64,000 nucleotides of DNA, from assembly GCF_009796765.1 (NCBI RefSeq), contig NZ_CP047023.1, positions 4,137,501 through 4,201,500 of the forward strand, written 5' to 3'. The stretch is from Paraglaciecola sp. L3A3 (GTDB lineage Bacteria > Pseudomonadota > Gammaproteobacteria > Enterobacterales > Alteromonadaceae). Each line of letters starts with the position of its first letter. Positions within the stretch are counted from its first letter, which is position 1. Both the position numbers and the translations under genes were made by a program. Of the stretch, positions 6,427 to 17,300 are shown one piece after another. A model generated the notes under the pieces. That model made no database searches and was not told the DNA's origin. It was given only the letters and a program-made list of their open reading frames with translations.

Positions 6427-8580
6427 CTATCGAGTGCGGCTTAATTCTTTAGAAGTATTAAATACTTGCAAAGAAGCAGATGCTAGGTGACCACCTGTAT
6501 CACTAAACTGCACTTTAATGCTGTTGTCAGTCTGTAAATCACTATAGGCCACTGGAATTTCAATGGTGCCAAAAAAGTTATCTCTACCTGGATAAACTTT
6601 ACCTGTCTCTTGGTCATATCCCCTGAAATCTTCCGGAACCGTGACTTCTATACCATTCACAGTCACTGTTGGCATTAAAGATTGACCATGCTCACGGCCA
6701 ATAGCTAAACGTAAAATTGCTTCGCCATTATCACCTTTGCTGACACCATTAATGTTATAGGTGATATCGGTATTCGCTGTGATGTCATGTATGTAATCAG
6801 CGGCATAATATTTGGTTTCTTCGCTAGTTTGATCAATAGTGAAATCAGTATTGTAAGTCACCTTGATTACCATAGTACCCTCACCATCTAGGGTGACGGC
6901 GTCTGGCAATGAAGATAAATCGGTCAACTCAATAGAAGAAGCTTCTTGCGTATCGTCTGTGGTCCGCAAGTGTTTAATGTTTACCGCGCTGATATTGGCG
7001 GTATCAATGCCCATGGCATTTAAATTCACTTCGGCATCATCAAATTCTAAGTTATTGAGAATGATATAAGCATCATCGCCGTCCACATACGCATCAACCA
7101 AAATATCTAAATCAGAAGACCAAGTATCAATACGGGTTCCTCTCACTTCAGACCAGAGGTTATAAAATAAAACCAAGTCAGAGTAGACCCACTGAGTTTC
7201 AGTGTCGACACCACTACGTTCAAACTTTTGTACCATTAATCGTGGACCATAAGGCACATCGGTACGTCCCCATTCTGCTTTCACAACAATAAACGGTATT
7301 GTCTTAGCAATCACATCTGGACGTTCCATAAAGCTCATTAACAATGAGTTAGTGGCCCGCAATACATAGGTGTCTTTTCTTGGGCTCCATCCTTGATTTC
7401 TAACACAATGACTCGCCGCACCGTATTCAGAAATCACATAAGGTTTCATTTCGCCAACAGTGATACGACTATAGTGTTCCATCATGTCCATAGTGGCTTC
7501 TACATTACTGCCTTTACGATATTTTTCGGTATTCCCTAAACATGGGAAGTCATACAAATGAATGGAGTAGAAGTCCATACTGTCACCAGAGATATCAATA
7601 AATTGTTTGTCTCTATCGTACCAACGTTGAAAGTTGTCTTTATCAAAATCAGGAAAGGCAACTGTGTATCCACCGACTTGAATATCATCGTTTTCAGCTA
7701 TCTTACGGATTTCATTTTTGGTGGTATTGTGAAATTTAAATGCCGTGGCTGGCTCCACATATTTAGGATCACTGGGATCTCGAACCGTGGTTAAGTCATA
7801 CAAAGGTTCGTTCATGATTTCGAAATATTTAGGTTTAGCCTCCCAAGATTCACTGTCATTATTCTTGAAGAACTTAGACAAATACTGGCCCATGTAATGT
7901 CCGGTTGCTGTACCTAAAGGCTCTTCATCAGTATCCGCTTGAGAAAATGCCCAAGGATCACCAGCTAATGGATTGATTGGTGTACCTTCTGGCCAATAAG
8001 GATGTTGTTGTCCACCTTGGATCATATCCAATGAACGAGCCTGTATTTCAGGAAGTCGAGCATCAGCATACTTCTTGGCACTACTATTTGCGTAAGTCCA
8101 ACGGAAATTGCCACCAACAGTGGTTGCCGAAGCTTCATCCACAAAACCTGATTTAGTGGGGTCTTCACTTACATTTCTTAACGCCCAACCGATTGAACCT
8201 GTTACACGACCAAAATAAACATCATTATCAGTCACAAAATTAACCATTAAATTGGGATCGTCATTAGGCGCATTTTGAGTATGACCATCATTTTCACCCC
8301 AGTCATTCTCGCTCGAACTGGAATGAATAGTAATAAACTTTTGACGATCGAACGTATCGATACCGCCTACACTATGCTTAGTGTCAAAATTGATATCCAC
8401 CTGTTTACCCATGGGAGTGGGGTCTGGATCCGGGGCAGGAGTCGGGTCTGGATCAGGCGCTAGGCTGGGATTCTCAGAGGGTGTTGAATCACTGCCCCCT
8501 CCTCCACAAGCACTAATAGCTACACCTAGGCTGACAGCTAGGACAACAGACAGCAAAGATTTATTGCTTAAAACATTCAT
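6427..8580 (-). CDS. GH86-type beta-agarase/beta-porphyranase, outer lipoprotein
   Basis: This is a secreted glycoside hydrolase of 717 residues, most like family GH86, which cleaves agarose or porphyran of red algae. The start is set at 8580 because AGAGGTGA precedes that ATG and a clean lipoprotein signal follows (AISAC, lipid Cys25). A Gly/Ser stretch and a proline-rich DPDPTP linker come next, then the GH86 opening VDINFDTKHSVGGIDTFDR. The likely acid/base is Glu258 in EIMNEP and the nucleophile Glu385 in ISEYGA, at the ends of TIM-barrel strands 4 and 7. A beta-sandwich C-terminal third follows (from about residue 560). No SusCD or other agarolytic gene is adjacent. Family call is good; agarose versus porphyran cannot be decided. 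Confidence 0.8.
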   Translation of the reverse strand: MNVLSNKSLLSVVLAVSLGVAISACGGGGSDSTPSENPSLAPDPDPTPAPDPDPTPMGKQVDINFDTKHSVGGIDTFDRQKFITIHSSSSENDWGENDGHTQNAPNDDPNLMVNFVTDNDVYFGRVTGSIGWALRNVSEDPTKSGFVDEASATTVGGNFRWTYANSSAKKYADARLPEIQARSLDMIQGGQQHPYWPEGTPINPLAGDPWAFSQADTDEEPLGTATGHYMGQYLSKFFKNNDSESWEAKPKYFEIMNEPLYDLTTVRDPSDPKYVEPATAFKFHNTTKNEIRKIAENDDIQVGGYTVAFPDFDKDNFQRWYDRDKQFIDISGDSMDFYSIHLYDFPCLGNTEKYRKGSNVEATMDMMEHYSRITVGEMKPYVISEYGAASHCVRNQGWSPRKDTYVLRATNSLLMSFMERPDVIAKTIPFIVVKAEWGRTDVPYGPRLMVQKFERSGVDTETQWVYSDLVLFYNLWSEVRGTRIDTWSSDLDILVDAYVDGDDAYIILNNLEFDDAEVNLNAMGIDTANISAVNIKHLRTTDDTQEASSIELTDLSSLPDAVTLDGEGTMVIKVTYNTDFTIDQTSEETKYYAADYIHDITANTDITYNINGVSKGDNGEAILRLAIGREHGQSLMPTVTVNGIEVTVPEDFRGYDQETGKVYPGRDNFFGTIEIPVAYSDLQTDNSIKVQFSDTGGHLASASLQVFNTSKELSRTR

Positions 8581-8803
8581 TAAGTCACCTCTTTCGGCCC
8601 CGAAAAACAAGTCAATTGCTTACGCTTGTTGAGTCGTGCCATTATTGTTTTGGATAAAAGTTACACAAAGATAACATTAACAACAACATTGTTAACAAAA
8701 AACATGTAGACAATATTAATGCGATTTCCTAAGAAAGAAAAATACCAAGCAAAACAGTTGAAAGTGATGGCAGCCAATTTTCTTATGCCCTAGAAGCAAA
8801 TCC

Positions 8804-8947
8804 ATGCATAATAAAGTTCATTATTTCAATAACACACTTTGGAATTATGATGGCTTTGTTGATATGTGGCATATTGAAGATCAAGACCTAAGACCAATGC
8901 GCATTGATAAAGGTACACTCAGCGAGAGTTTACATGCGCTTAATTAA
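8804..8947 (+). pseudogene. Possible 47-codon gene remnant ending inside element A
   Basis: An open frame begins at ATG 8804. It encodes a polar segment with FNNTLWNYDGFVDMWHIED and runs into the inverted-repeat element, where it stops. The composition looks protein-like, but I do not recognise it and there is no clear ribosome binding site. It may be the left remnant of a gene cut by the element. Confidence 0.3.
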
Positions 8948-9026
8948 GGCGCTTGAATGAATCTTTTTATTAAAAAATAGCCAGCGCTCTTTTGAGTTCG
9001 AGCAACACAGAGCAAGCGCATTTAAA
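8916..9026. mobile_element. Small inverted-repeat element A, copy 1 (MITE-like)
   Basis: Similarity to 20498-20622 begins at cactcagcga. Terminal arms tttacatgcgctta (8929) and caagcgcatttaaa (9013) are inverted relatives of each other (12 of 14). The inside is highly similar to copy 2 (ggcgcttgaatgaat, ttattaaaaa, agccag), but copy 1 is about 14 bp shorter before cgcaacacagag. It codes for nothing and lies directly against an AraC gene fragment. Confidence 0.7.
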
Positions 9027-9176
9027 TTTAGCCTTTACTGCCAACAGTTAACGAGCACTAGCCCCATAGAGTTTTTAAACTACTGTCATTTAGAACATGC
9101 TGCCTATATGCTTAAAAGCCAAAAAGAGTTATCTACTACACGGGTCACTTTCGATTTAGGGTTTTCTAATAGTTAA
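9027..9176 (+). pseudogene. AraC-family regulator fragment (second DNA-binding helix-turn-helix)
   Basis: Forty-nine codons match the C-terminal part of an AraC HTH domain: TSPIEFLNYCHLEHAAYML followed by a degenerate helix and TFDLGFSNS. The protein is cut after GFSNS, where intact members continue with SYFSRxFK. There is no start codon. The fragment begins where element A ends and its stop codon lies within the first bases of element B remnant 9173-9209. Confidence 0.75.
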
Positions 9177-9209
9177 CCTGAGCTTCGGGATAAGCCGAGT
9201 TCAGGTTAA
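9173..9209. mobile_element. Remnant of inverted-repeat element B (ends only)
   Basis: The arms ttaacctgagct and agttcaggttaa (11 of 12 paired) are separated by 13 bases. They match the two ends of the 236-bp element at 20675-20910, as if the interior had been deleted. It could act as a weak hairpin terminator. Confidence 0.6.
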
Positions 9210-9253
9210 TTGATTCTGCTTTACGGTGCGCTGTCTACCTTAATATTTGCCAT

Positions 9254-9823
9254 TCAAAGGACCAACCAAATAACCACTACCAATAGTGTGATAGCGATAC
9301 TTGTGTGTAGTTTATATTTTTTAAATAATGCTTCTGCTTGATTACCTACTATTAGCACTAACAAAGCCAAGCCAAAATAACGCACAGATCGAGCGATGAA
9401 TGTAGCTAATATAAACATACCAAAGGAGTACTTAGCCGCTCCCGCAGCTAACATGGCTATTTGAAAAGGTATAGGTAAAAGGCCAATAGACAACACATAC
9501 AGAAAGCCCTTATCTTGCATTTGGCTGGTGACTTGCTCTAATTGCTGCGGGTCAGAAAACCAACTGGCAATTTGTTCGGTAAATTTTTCAAATAGAAAAT
9601 AACCTAGCGAATAACCCACTATCGCACCAAGAATACAACCTACTGTTGCCCAAAATGCTAATAGCCACATTTTCTTGCGCCGGGCTTGCATTAGTGGAAT
9701 TAACATTGTTTCTAAAGGGATCGGCACAATTATCGATTCTAGAAATGAGCTAATAAATAGCACTGCATATAACTTGGGCGAATCGATAAGTTCTTTCGTT
9801 TTTGTTTGTAAATAATTGATCAT
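9254..9823 (-). CDS. DedA/YqaA-type membrane protein (VTT domain)
   Basis: This is a 189-residue inner-membrane protein of the DedA/VTT (SNARE-associated) superfamily, closest in length and pattern to YqaA. It shows the re-entrant E-S-xx-x-PIPLE segment near residue 29, the GxxxGYxLGYxLF segment near 66 and a later Gly-Pro helix pair (LSIGLLPIPFQIAMLAAGAA). Members contribute to lipid translocation and membrane homeostasis. It lies downstream of the CsbD gene in the same direction, separated by a 10-bp-stem hairpin, so the two may be partly co-transcribed. AAGG precedes the ATG. Confidence 0.75.
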   Translation of the reverse strand: MINYLQTKTKELIDSPKLYAVLFISSFLESIIVPIPLETMLIPLMQARRKKMWLLAFWATVGCILGAIVGYSLGYFLFEKFTEQIASWFSDPQQLEQVTSQMQDKGFLYVLSIGLLPIPFQIAMLAAGAAKYSFGMFILATFIARSVRYFGLALLVLIVGNQAEALFKKYKLHTSIAITLLVVVIWLVL

Positions 9824-9864
9824 ACGAACCTTACAGCTGCTTAGACTGTCATTAAGCTAACTGA

Positions 9865-9890
9865 GACTTTGGGGTGAGATCCCCAAAGTC
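9865..9890 (-). terminator. Hairpin between csbD-like and dedA-like genes
   Basis: A perfect 10-bp GC-containing stem (gactttgggg/ccccaaagtc) has a 6-nt loop. No T run follows on either strand, so it may be a partial terminator or an mRNA-stabilising structure rather than a strong stop. Confidence 0.5.
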
Positions 9891-9947
9891 TTGGCATATT
9901 TAAGCTGCAAACACTTAGCAGCGCTAGCAAGCTAAATGATTGGCCAG

Positions 9948-10148
9948 TTAGATGCTTGGCTGGCTTAGCCCATCGAAAGCTCGTTGAGCCTCTTCTTTAC
10001 TCATGCCGTATTTTTCTTGCATTTTACCGTAAAATTTATCGAATTTTCCTTCTATCTGAGTAATCTCATCATTGCTTAACTCTCCCCACTTTTCTTGGAT
10101 TGAGCCGCTCAACTGATGCCATTTTCCTTTTGCAATTTCTTTATTCAT
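9948..10148 (-). CDS. CsbD-family stress protein
   Basis: This is a small, charged, helix-rich protein of 66 residues. It has the family hallmarks MNKEIAKGKWHQLSGSIQEKWG and a KxxGKxQEKYG repeat. CsbD-like proteins are general-stress-induced and of unknown biochemical role. Two adjacent ATG codons follow the AGAGG site; the second (10148) is taken because family members begin MNK. Low sequence complexity makes finer statements unsafe. Confidence 0.8.
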   Translation of the reverse strand: MNKEIAKGKWHQLSGSIQEKWGELSNDEITQIEGKFDKFYGKMQEKYGMSKEEAQRAFDGLSQPSI

Positions 10149-10696
10149 CATAATTCCTCTTAGATATATTAGTGAGATTTACAGCACCTTCGGTCTATTC
10201 ACTCTAGACTTGTGATGCTCCTAATTGATACTGCATCTAAGCTAAAGCCATTCCCATGCCAACATATAAACAACTGATAAATAAGGATTTTATTAAAAAC
10301 AATATGAATAGTGAAGAACTTAGTCTGTAGTTTTTACAGACTGACATGCAATTTATACCGTCCTTTAAAGTCATCTTAAAAGTTTTATCAAGAATGAGGA
10401 TGTATACCCTTTTACACATCGTCATTGCAGGAATTTAGGCCGCCCTCATTCTTTTATGTGTTTCTTTAACACTGGCTTTTGCTGCCACAAGCTGCTTTAT
10501 TTGAATCCACTCTACTTTTCTTTGCCTAGTCTGCTTTCGATAATATTGATAACTAGCTAACTGTAATTAGTAACTTAAATTTTGCGCTAGTTAGACTAAA
10601 ATAGCGGCTTAGTTAAGGTTTAACCCTTTATCGATTTTTCTTTCTCGGTATTAGCAACTACCTACAAACACGCCATTATTTAGAAGTATTTTACTT
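10149..10696. other. Intergenic region without a supported gene
   Basis: The region contains a decayed REP-like piece (gtcattgcaggaattta near 10420) and tctgc-rich words like those at 2.5 and 4.5 kb. A 62-codon minus-strand frame (10237-10425) has no ribosome binding site and is not accepted. Confidence 0.45.
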
Positions 10697-12085
10697 ATGT
10701 CAGAAGAAACTACAGCAGCTCAGAAAAAAGGCTTATGGGGTATGAGCCGACCTATGTTGGTCGAGCAGAGCCTACAATTTAGTGTGCCACTATTAGACAC
10801 TTTTTTCCTCAGTCGAATTAGTGACTCGGCGGCATCTGCCGCTGGGGCAATGGCACCTGTTTTGTTTTTTTGCGGCAATATGTTGTGGGCCACTATTTTT
10901 GCTGGGGCAGCAGTAGCAAGTCAGCGCTTAGGGGCAGGCAATCTCGCTCGTACCAATGCCACTATCGGCACTTACGCTGTTTGGGCATTGTGCAGCAGTT
11001 TATTACTTACCGCTTTATTGTCTTGGGCGACTCCCTATATAACCGAATTAATGGGTCTACCGGGGCAAATACAAAAAAACGCCAATATTTATATGAGTAT
11101 TATGTGTTGGTTGATGGTGGTGTGGGCGTTTAAAGGTATTTTTCAATCAGTACTTAATCTGTATGGAAAACCACAATGGAATATGTACGCCAATATTGTC
11201 TACTTTGTGGCAAATGTTACTGGCAATGCCATTGTCATATTTGGCTTGTTGGGGTTCCCCAAAATGGGCATCGAAGGTGTCGCTTGGGCTAGTGTAGTGG
11301 GTTCTTCTATGGGAGTAATTGTCAGTGGCTTGGCGGTATTCTTACGTTTAAAACTAGAATTGCATTGGCTGAATATAAAACAAGAATTTAAAAACGCCTC
11401 AAAAAACATAGGTCGTATCGCTGTACCTAATTTAATTGAACCCCTGTCTTTTGATATCAATATGATAGTGCTAAACGGCATGGCAGCCAGTTTAGGCGCT
11501 GCAGCTCTTGCGGCCAAAGTGTATACCTTCAATACTTTTATGCTGGGTTTAATAACCAGTGTCGCTTTACGCATGGCTACCGAAGTATTGATTTGTCAAA
11601 AAGTCGGAGCCCATCAATACGACCAAGCCATACAACAAATGAAACAAAGTTTAAAAGTCGCCCTTTGGGGCTCTGGCGCAGTGGTGGTTATTCTTTTCGC
11701 GTTACATCAACCAATCATGAATATGTATTCCGACAATGAAGTAGTTCTTGGCGCGGCAATGTGGATGTTTTTACTGGCGGCACTTTCAGAGCCGCCTCGT
11801 ACCATAAATATCATGGTGGGAGGAGTATTAAGAGCCACAGGTGATGGCTATTTAATTTCGATTGTGGGTCCATTATTTACTTGGTTAGTTGCTCTGCCTG
11901 TTGCTTATTTTATGGCATTTACATTAGGCTGGGGAATATACGGCATTATGGCTTCTGCAATATTAGACGAAACAGTTCGGGCTGTTTTCTATTTGTATAG
12001 GTGGCGACAAGGCCATTGGCAAAATTCCCATGTCAGTGCGCGAGAACAACGTAAAGCAGAACAACTGGCCAGTCAAACAAAATAG
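10697..12085 (+). CDS. MATE-family multidrug/toxin efflux transporter
   Basis: This is a 462-residue inner-membrane antiporter with about twelve hydrophobic segments in two homologous halves. It has the MATE features of an N-terminal VEQSLQFSVPLLDTFFLS helix and the repeated GAGxxARxNA-type loop (RLGAGNLARTNA near residue 76; QKVGAHQYDQAI in the second half). MATE proteins expel cationic drugs or other organic compounds using Na+ or H+. The length is normal and the frame intact. No divergent or adjacent regulator is present. The Shine-Dalgarno is weak (AGAAG). Substrate unknown. Confidence 0.85.
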   Translation: MSEETTAAQKKGLWGMSRPMLVEQSLQFSVPLLDTFFLSRISDSAASAAGAMAPVLFFCGNMLWATIFAGAAVASQRLGAGNLARTNATIGTYAVWALCSSLLLTALLSWATPYITELMGLPGQIQKNANIYMSIMCWLMVVWAFKGIFQSVLNLYGKPQWNMYANIVYFVANVTGNAIVIFGLLGFPKMGIEGVAWASVVGSSMGVIVSGLAVFLRLKLELHWLNIKQEFKNASKNIGRIAVPNLIEPLSFDINMIVLNGMAASLGAAALAAKVYTFNTFMLGLITSVALRMATEVLICQKVGAHQYDQAIQQMKQSLKVALWGSGAVVVILFALHQPIMNMYSDNEVVLGAAMWMFLLAALSEPPRTINIMVGGVLRATGDGYLISIVGPLFTWLVALPVAYFMAFTLGWGIYGIMASAILDETVRAVFYLYRWRQGHWQNSHVSAREQRKAEQLASQTK

Positions 12086-12250
12086 CTTCATGTTTCAATC
12101 GACTATAAATGGCAAAGAGTTGTAAAGAAATAAATTAGGTAGAACTAATACTTTAGTAGATGCTTGTTTCTATCAAATCTATTCTAATGTTATTGTATAC
12201 AAACATGAGAAAATTTTAACCTCACCATTACTAGGTTATATTAAGAATAA

Positions 12251-14230
12251 ATGACTGTTAGCACTGAAGAAATAGCAATAAAAACTGATAGTAAATTTTT
12301 ACTATATCAAGATTTATTGGGCGGTCTATTAATTAGCTTAGTCGCAAGTGCAGGTATGGCATTTGGTTTTCAACAGCCGAATTCAAACAACGATAAACTA
12401 TATTGGTTTATTGTCATGGTACTTATTTTATTAACAAGATTTGTCGACTGGTTATATTGGCAAAGAACAAAACGCCTAGCAGGAAAAGAAAATCAATCAG
12501 TTGATCTCCTCAGGTTCAGAGCCGGATGTATAGCTACTGCACTAGTATGGTCCTTTTATGGTGTGTATTTCTTTGCACAAATGTCATTAATTGAATTCTC
12601 GACCACTATTATTATTCTCTCCTCTATGGCAGGAGGTGCAAGTACCGTGCTCTCTGCCGATAAAATCATGTCAATTAGCTATTCAACTATTTTATTACTG
12701 CCTATATCCCTAGTGGGTTTAACGTCTGAGTATAGCCATCATTATGTTTTGGGAATGTTAGGTCTTAGTTTCGCTGGGGTCATGGTTATTTCTGGTTTGA
12801 AGTCAGCAAAGTTCACCTTGCAGGCCATTAAAACCAAACACCACAACGATCAATTAATTAGCCATAAAGACGAGCTATTAAATGAAATACACCAACAGAA
12901 TGAGATGCTAGAAGAAACCGTCAACCTTCGCACTAAAGAAGTCATTAGAGCCTCAAATGTTGACCCTTTAACCAACCTAGCCAATCGTAAAGCTTTCTCT
13001 AATACTCTCAAAGAACTGATCGACAAGACGGAAACCTTACAACAAAATATTGCCATACTATTTATAGACTTAGATGGGTTTAAAGCAATTAATGATCAAA
13101 ATGGTCATGCCACTGGCGACATAGTTCTGGCTAGAGTTGCTCAACGTCTAACCAAAGCAACCACGGGTAAATATCATGTTTGTAGATGGGGAGGCGATGA
13201 ATTTGTCATTGCTATGGTAGATATTAATATTACCGAAGCAAAATTATTTGCCACAGAATTAATCACTGAAATAAAACGCCCTGTTGAATTAAATATTAAT
13301 TCAGTGGCAGTTGGCGCAACTATCGGTATTTCCATGTACCCTGAACATGGAGCAACAGGACAAGATTTAATATTGTTAGCAGATACAGCTATGTATCGAC
13401 AAAAGTTAATGAGTCATTCAAACGTGTTAGTTTTTTCTGAACAAATGCGAGTCGAGCTGCTGACCAAAAGTAAATTAAAAGCCGGTTTAGAACATGCCCT
13501 TGCTAAAAATCAATTATACTTAGTTTATCAACCCGTTATTGACTGTCAGTCAGAAAAAATAACCTTTTGTGAAGCCCTTTTACGCTGGCAATGGGACGGT
13601 GAAAACATCCCCCCAGAGCAATTTATTCCGATAGCAGAGCAATATGGATTTATCCATGAAATCGGTGCCTGGGTACTTAATCAAGCCTGTAAAGATGCGA
13701 CCAGATGGAATATTGGTGCAGACGTTGCCATATCTGTGAATGTTTCAGTGGCGCAAATTATGAACCAAGACATTATCAGTATTATCGAAAATGCCCTTCA
13801 TAGCTCAGGTATTGAGCCCGCACGCTTACATATTGAAATCACTGAATCACTTTTTGCAGAAAATATAGATAAAGTCATTAGCGTGGTAAAAAAACTGCAA
13901 ACGATTGGCACTAAGGTATCAATCGATGACTTTGGCACAGGCTTTTCGTCATTAGCTTTATTACAAAACCTAGCTGCTGACATTGTCAAAATAGATAAAT
14001 GTTTTATCAACGCACTAGAGCAAGGTGGTAAAGCAATTATTCAAGCCACACAGCATATTGCCCGGGATTTAAAATATGAGGTAGTGGCTGAAGGTATAGA
14101 AACCGCAGAACAAGTTGCCACACTTAAAGCATTAGGCATTAAAAATTTACAGGGCTTCTTTTTCAGTAAACCTTTAACTTATGCTCAATTAGATAATTTC
14201 AAAGTAGAAGCATCGCAAAAACAGCGATAA
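12251..14230 (+). CDS. Membrane-bound GGDEF-EAL protein (c-di-GMP turnover)
   Basis: This 659-residue protein has about six N-terminal membrane helices (to roughly residue 180) of a MASE-like sensor type. A short coiled coil follows (about 195-230), then a GGDEF domain with intact RWGGDEF (GGDEF at 314-318), then an EAL domain with EAL at 441-443. The EAL domain also keeps NVS, the ESLF segment, DDFGTGFSSL, KIDKCFI and EGIET, so both the cyclase and the phosphodiesterase look catalytically complete. No RxxD inhibitory site is obvious before GGDEF. It precedes the hybrid kinase gene by 116 bp in the same direction. Confidence 0.9.
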   Translation: MTVSTEEIAIKTDSKFLLYQDLLGGLLISLVASAGMAFGFQQPNSNNDKLYWFIVMVLILLTRFVDWLYWQRTKRLAGKENQSVDLLRFRAGCIATALVWSFYGVYFFAQMSLIEFSTTIIILSSMAGGASTVLSADKIMSISYSTILLLPISLVGLTSEYSHHYVLGMLGLSFAGVMVISGLKSAKFTLQAIKTKHHNDQLISHKDELLNEIHQQNEMLEETVNLRTKEVIRASNVDPLTNLANRKAFSNTLKELIDKTETLQQNIAILFIDLDGFKAINDQNGHATGDIVLARVAQRLTKATTGKYHVCRWGGDEFVIAMVDINITEAKLFATELITEIKRPVELNINSVAVGATIGISMYPEHGATGQDLILLADTAMYRQKLMSHSNVLVFSEQMRVELLTKSKLKAGLEHALAKNQLYLVYQPVIDCQSEKITFCEALLRWQWDGENIPPEQFIPIAEQYGFIHEIGAWVLNQACKDATRWNIGADVAISVNVSVAQIMNQDIISIIENALHSSGIEPARLHIEITESLFAENIDKVISVVKKLQTIGTKVSIDDFGTGFSSLALLQNLAADIVKIDKCFINALEQGGKAIIQATQHIARDLKYEVVAEGIETAEQVATLKALGIKNLQGFFFSKPLTYAQLDNFKVEASQKQR

Positions 14231-14346
14231 AGAGTTACGCAAATATACGCATATAATTTTGAAGCATTTTTAGTTAGCATTATTTCTCAGCGTAAACCGA
14301 TTGGCTCTGTCACTCATTTTCGAAGCCCATAAAATACGAAATTCAC

Positions 14347-17300
14347 ATGCAGTCAAACGAAAAAATATTACCTACCCGCCGCACTTATAACAAACTTGTA
14401 GCCAATGAGATGATGGAAGACTTTGCTTTGCGGTTTACCGCAAAGCGAGCTCGTGTTTGGTCTTTGGGGAGAATAGCCAACACGGCACTAGGCATAGTCT
14501 CCTTTTTAGTATTAGAAGCAATTGGTGGTGCTATCACCCTGAACTTTGGCTTTGTCAATTCAGCTTGGGCCATACTGGCGGTGATAGGTGTAATATTTTT
14601 AACTGGCTTACCCATATGTTATTACGCGGCTAAATATGGGGTAGACATTGACCTTCTCAGTCGAGGTAGTGGTTTTGGCTACATCGGCTCCACTATTGCG
14701 TCATTAATATACGCCTCATTTACTTTTATCTTTTTTGCCTTAGAAGCGGCCATTATGTCTATGGCACTCCAAATTCTGTTTGGTATTCCTTTGGCAATCG
14801 CCTATGTGATCAGCGCTTTAGCGGTATTACCTTTAGTTACCCATGGCATAGCCTATATCAGTCGCTTTCAAGTATGGACACAACCCATCTGGCTAGTGTT
14901 ACAAATAGTGCCATTGATCTTTGTATTCAACCATCCAGACAGTCAAATACAAGAGTGGATAGAATTTACCGGACAAAGTGGAGAGCAAGGAGCTAGCTTT
15001 AACTTATTATTATTTGGTGCAGCGTCTGCAGTTTTATTGGCTTTGGTAGCACAAATTGGCGAACAGGTAGACTTTTTACGTTTTTTACCCGAAAAGCCCC
15101 AATCTAGCCAATGGAAATGGTGGGCAGCACTGATAGCGGGTGGCCCGGGTTGGATTATATTTGGTGCATTAAAACTATTTTTAGGCTCATTTTTAGCCTA
15201 TTTTGCTCTGCAACAAGGTGTGTCCATTGAATTAGCTGACGACCCCGCCAATATGTACAACTTAGCTTTTAGTTATGTGTTCGACAATCCCAGTATCAGC
15301 GTAGTGGTAGCTTGTTGTTTTGTGGTGATTTCTCAATTAAAAATCAATGTCGCCAATGCTTATGCCGGTTCTTTGGCTTGGTCAAACTTTTTCTCTAGGG
15401 TCACCCGTAATCATCCAGGTCGTGTAGTCTGGATGGTATTTAATGTTGTAATTGCTTTGTTACTAATGGAATTGGGCATTTACCAAACCATAGAAAGCAT
15501 GTTGTCGGTTTATTCTGTATTAGTGCTGGCTTGGCTGAGTTCTGTGGTGGCAGATTTAATTATTAATAAACCTTTAGGTATTAGTCCTAAACATATCGAA
15601 TTTAAACGCTCTCATTTATACGACATCAACCCTGTGGGTGTGGGTTCAATGATTATCGCGAGTTTTGTTGGTTTTACTGCCCATTTTGGTTGGTATGGTG
15701 AAACACTCAAAGCATTGGCTTCGTTTTTAGCTTGTGGCCTACCCTTTATTACTGTGCCTTTGATAGGTTATTTAACTAAAGGTAAGTTTTATCTAGTGGA
15801 ACGGCAATCCCCTGAAATAACGGGGATAAATAAATGTCATATTTGTGAAAACGAATTTGAACACGAAGATATGACATACTGCCCCGCTTATCAAAAAACG
15901 ATTTGTTCTTTATGTTGTTCATTAGATGTTAGGTGTGGTGACAAATGTCGTCCAGATGCCACTTTATCCAGCCAATCTCATCATTTTTTCCATCGATTTT
16001 TAACCACCAATTTATTAAAAATCATGACCACTCCACTGGCGCAATTTATTGCATTAACCACAGGAATGAGCTTAACAGGTGCCGGTATATTGTTTTTGAT
16101 TTACCTGCAAGTGCCCCCAGAAAGTGTGGCAGTCAAACAAGCTTTTGCTAGCACCTTAATTAAAATATTTTTCTTATTGGTGATAATTATCGGTGTGGTC
16201 AGTTGGTTATTTATATTAGCCCGTAATAGCAGTCACTCCGCATTAAAAGAACTACGTTCTTTGACCCAAACATTGGCCTCTGAAGTGAATGCCCATGAAA
16301 AAACATCCAAAGCACTCAAAGATGCCAAGGTGGTTGCCGAAACAGCCAATGATGCTAAAAGCCGTTATTTAGCGGGCTTAAGCCATGAACTCAGAACTCC
16401 GCTCAATGTGATGCTGGGTTATGCCCAATTGTTAAGTCAGGATAAAAAAATCCCTACCAAACAAAGAGACTCAATTGGCATAATGAAACGTAATGGCGAA
16501 CACTTAACTGACTTAATTGAAGGTTTATTAGAAATATCAAAAATTGAAGCTGGGCGTCTCACCTTACAAAAAGACGAATTTAATCTTAAAGCCATTTTGC
16601 AGCAGCTAGTGGATATGTTTCAGGTAATAGCAGCGCAGAAAAACATTGAATTTAACTATGACCCTTGCGCAAACTTGCCAGACTTTGTGGCCACCGACAA
16701 ACAAAGGTTCAGACAAATTCTGATTAATCTTATTTCTAATGCCATCAAATACACAGAAAAAGGCTCTGTCACTCTAAAAGTCACTTATCGAAATCAAGTG
16801 GCTAATTTTAGTGTAATTGACACAGGTGTAGGGATTTCAGAAGCTAACCAAGAATTAATTTTTAAACCCTTTGAACAAATTCGTAATAGCCATACCCAGG
16901 CCATTGGTGGCACAGGTTTAGGTTTAACCATTTCCCGTTCCCTGACCGAACTGATGGGCGGAGAAATCACTTTAAACAGTGTGTTGGGCCAAGGGTCGAC
17001 CTTTAATTTACGTTTAATGTTAGTGCAGCTCGCACAAAACAAAAACACCCCCGAATACACCAAATTAAGAGTGAATGGCTATTTAGGCTGCAAACGCACA
17101 GTGTTAGTGGTAGATGATGACTCCAACCAAAGGCAACTGATGAATGACCTGCTCAAACCATTAGGTTTTGCGGTATTGCAAGCCGCTGATGCACGAACAG
17201 GTATGGGAATTTTGGCAAACAATGAAATAAACTTAGTGATCCTTGATGTACGTATGCCAGAGATAGACGGCTGGACCATGGCCAAACAAATACGTGAAGA

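Noticed and set aside
10237..10425. Minus-strand 62-codon gene
   Set aside because: No Shine-Dalgarno, no recognisable motif, and low-complexity hydrophobic composition from AT-rich DNA.
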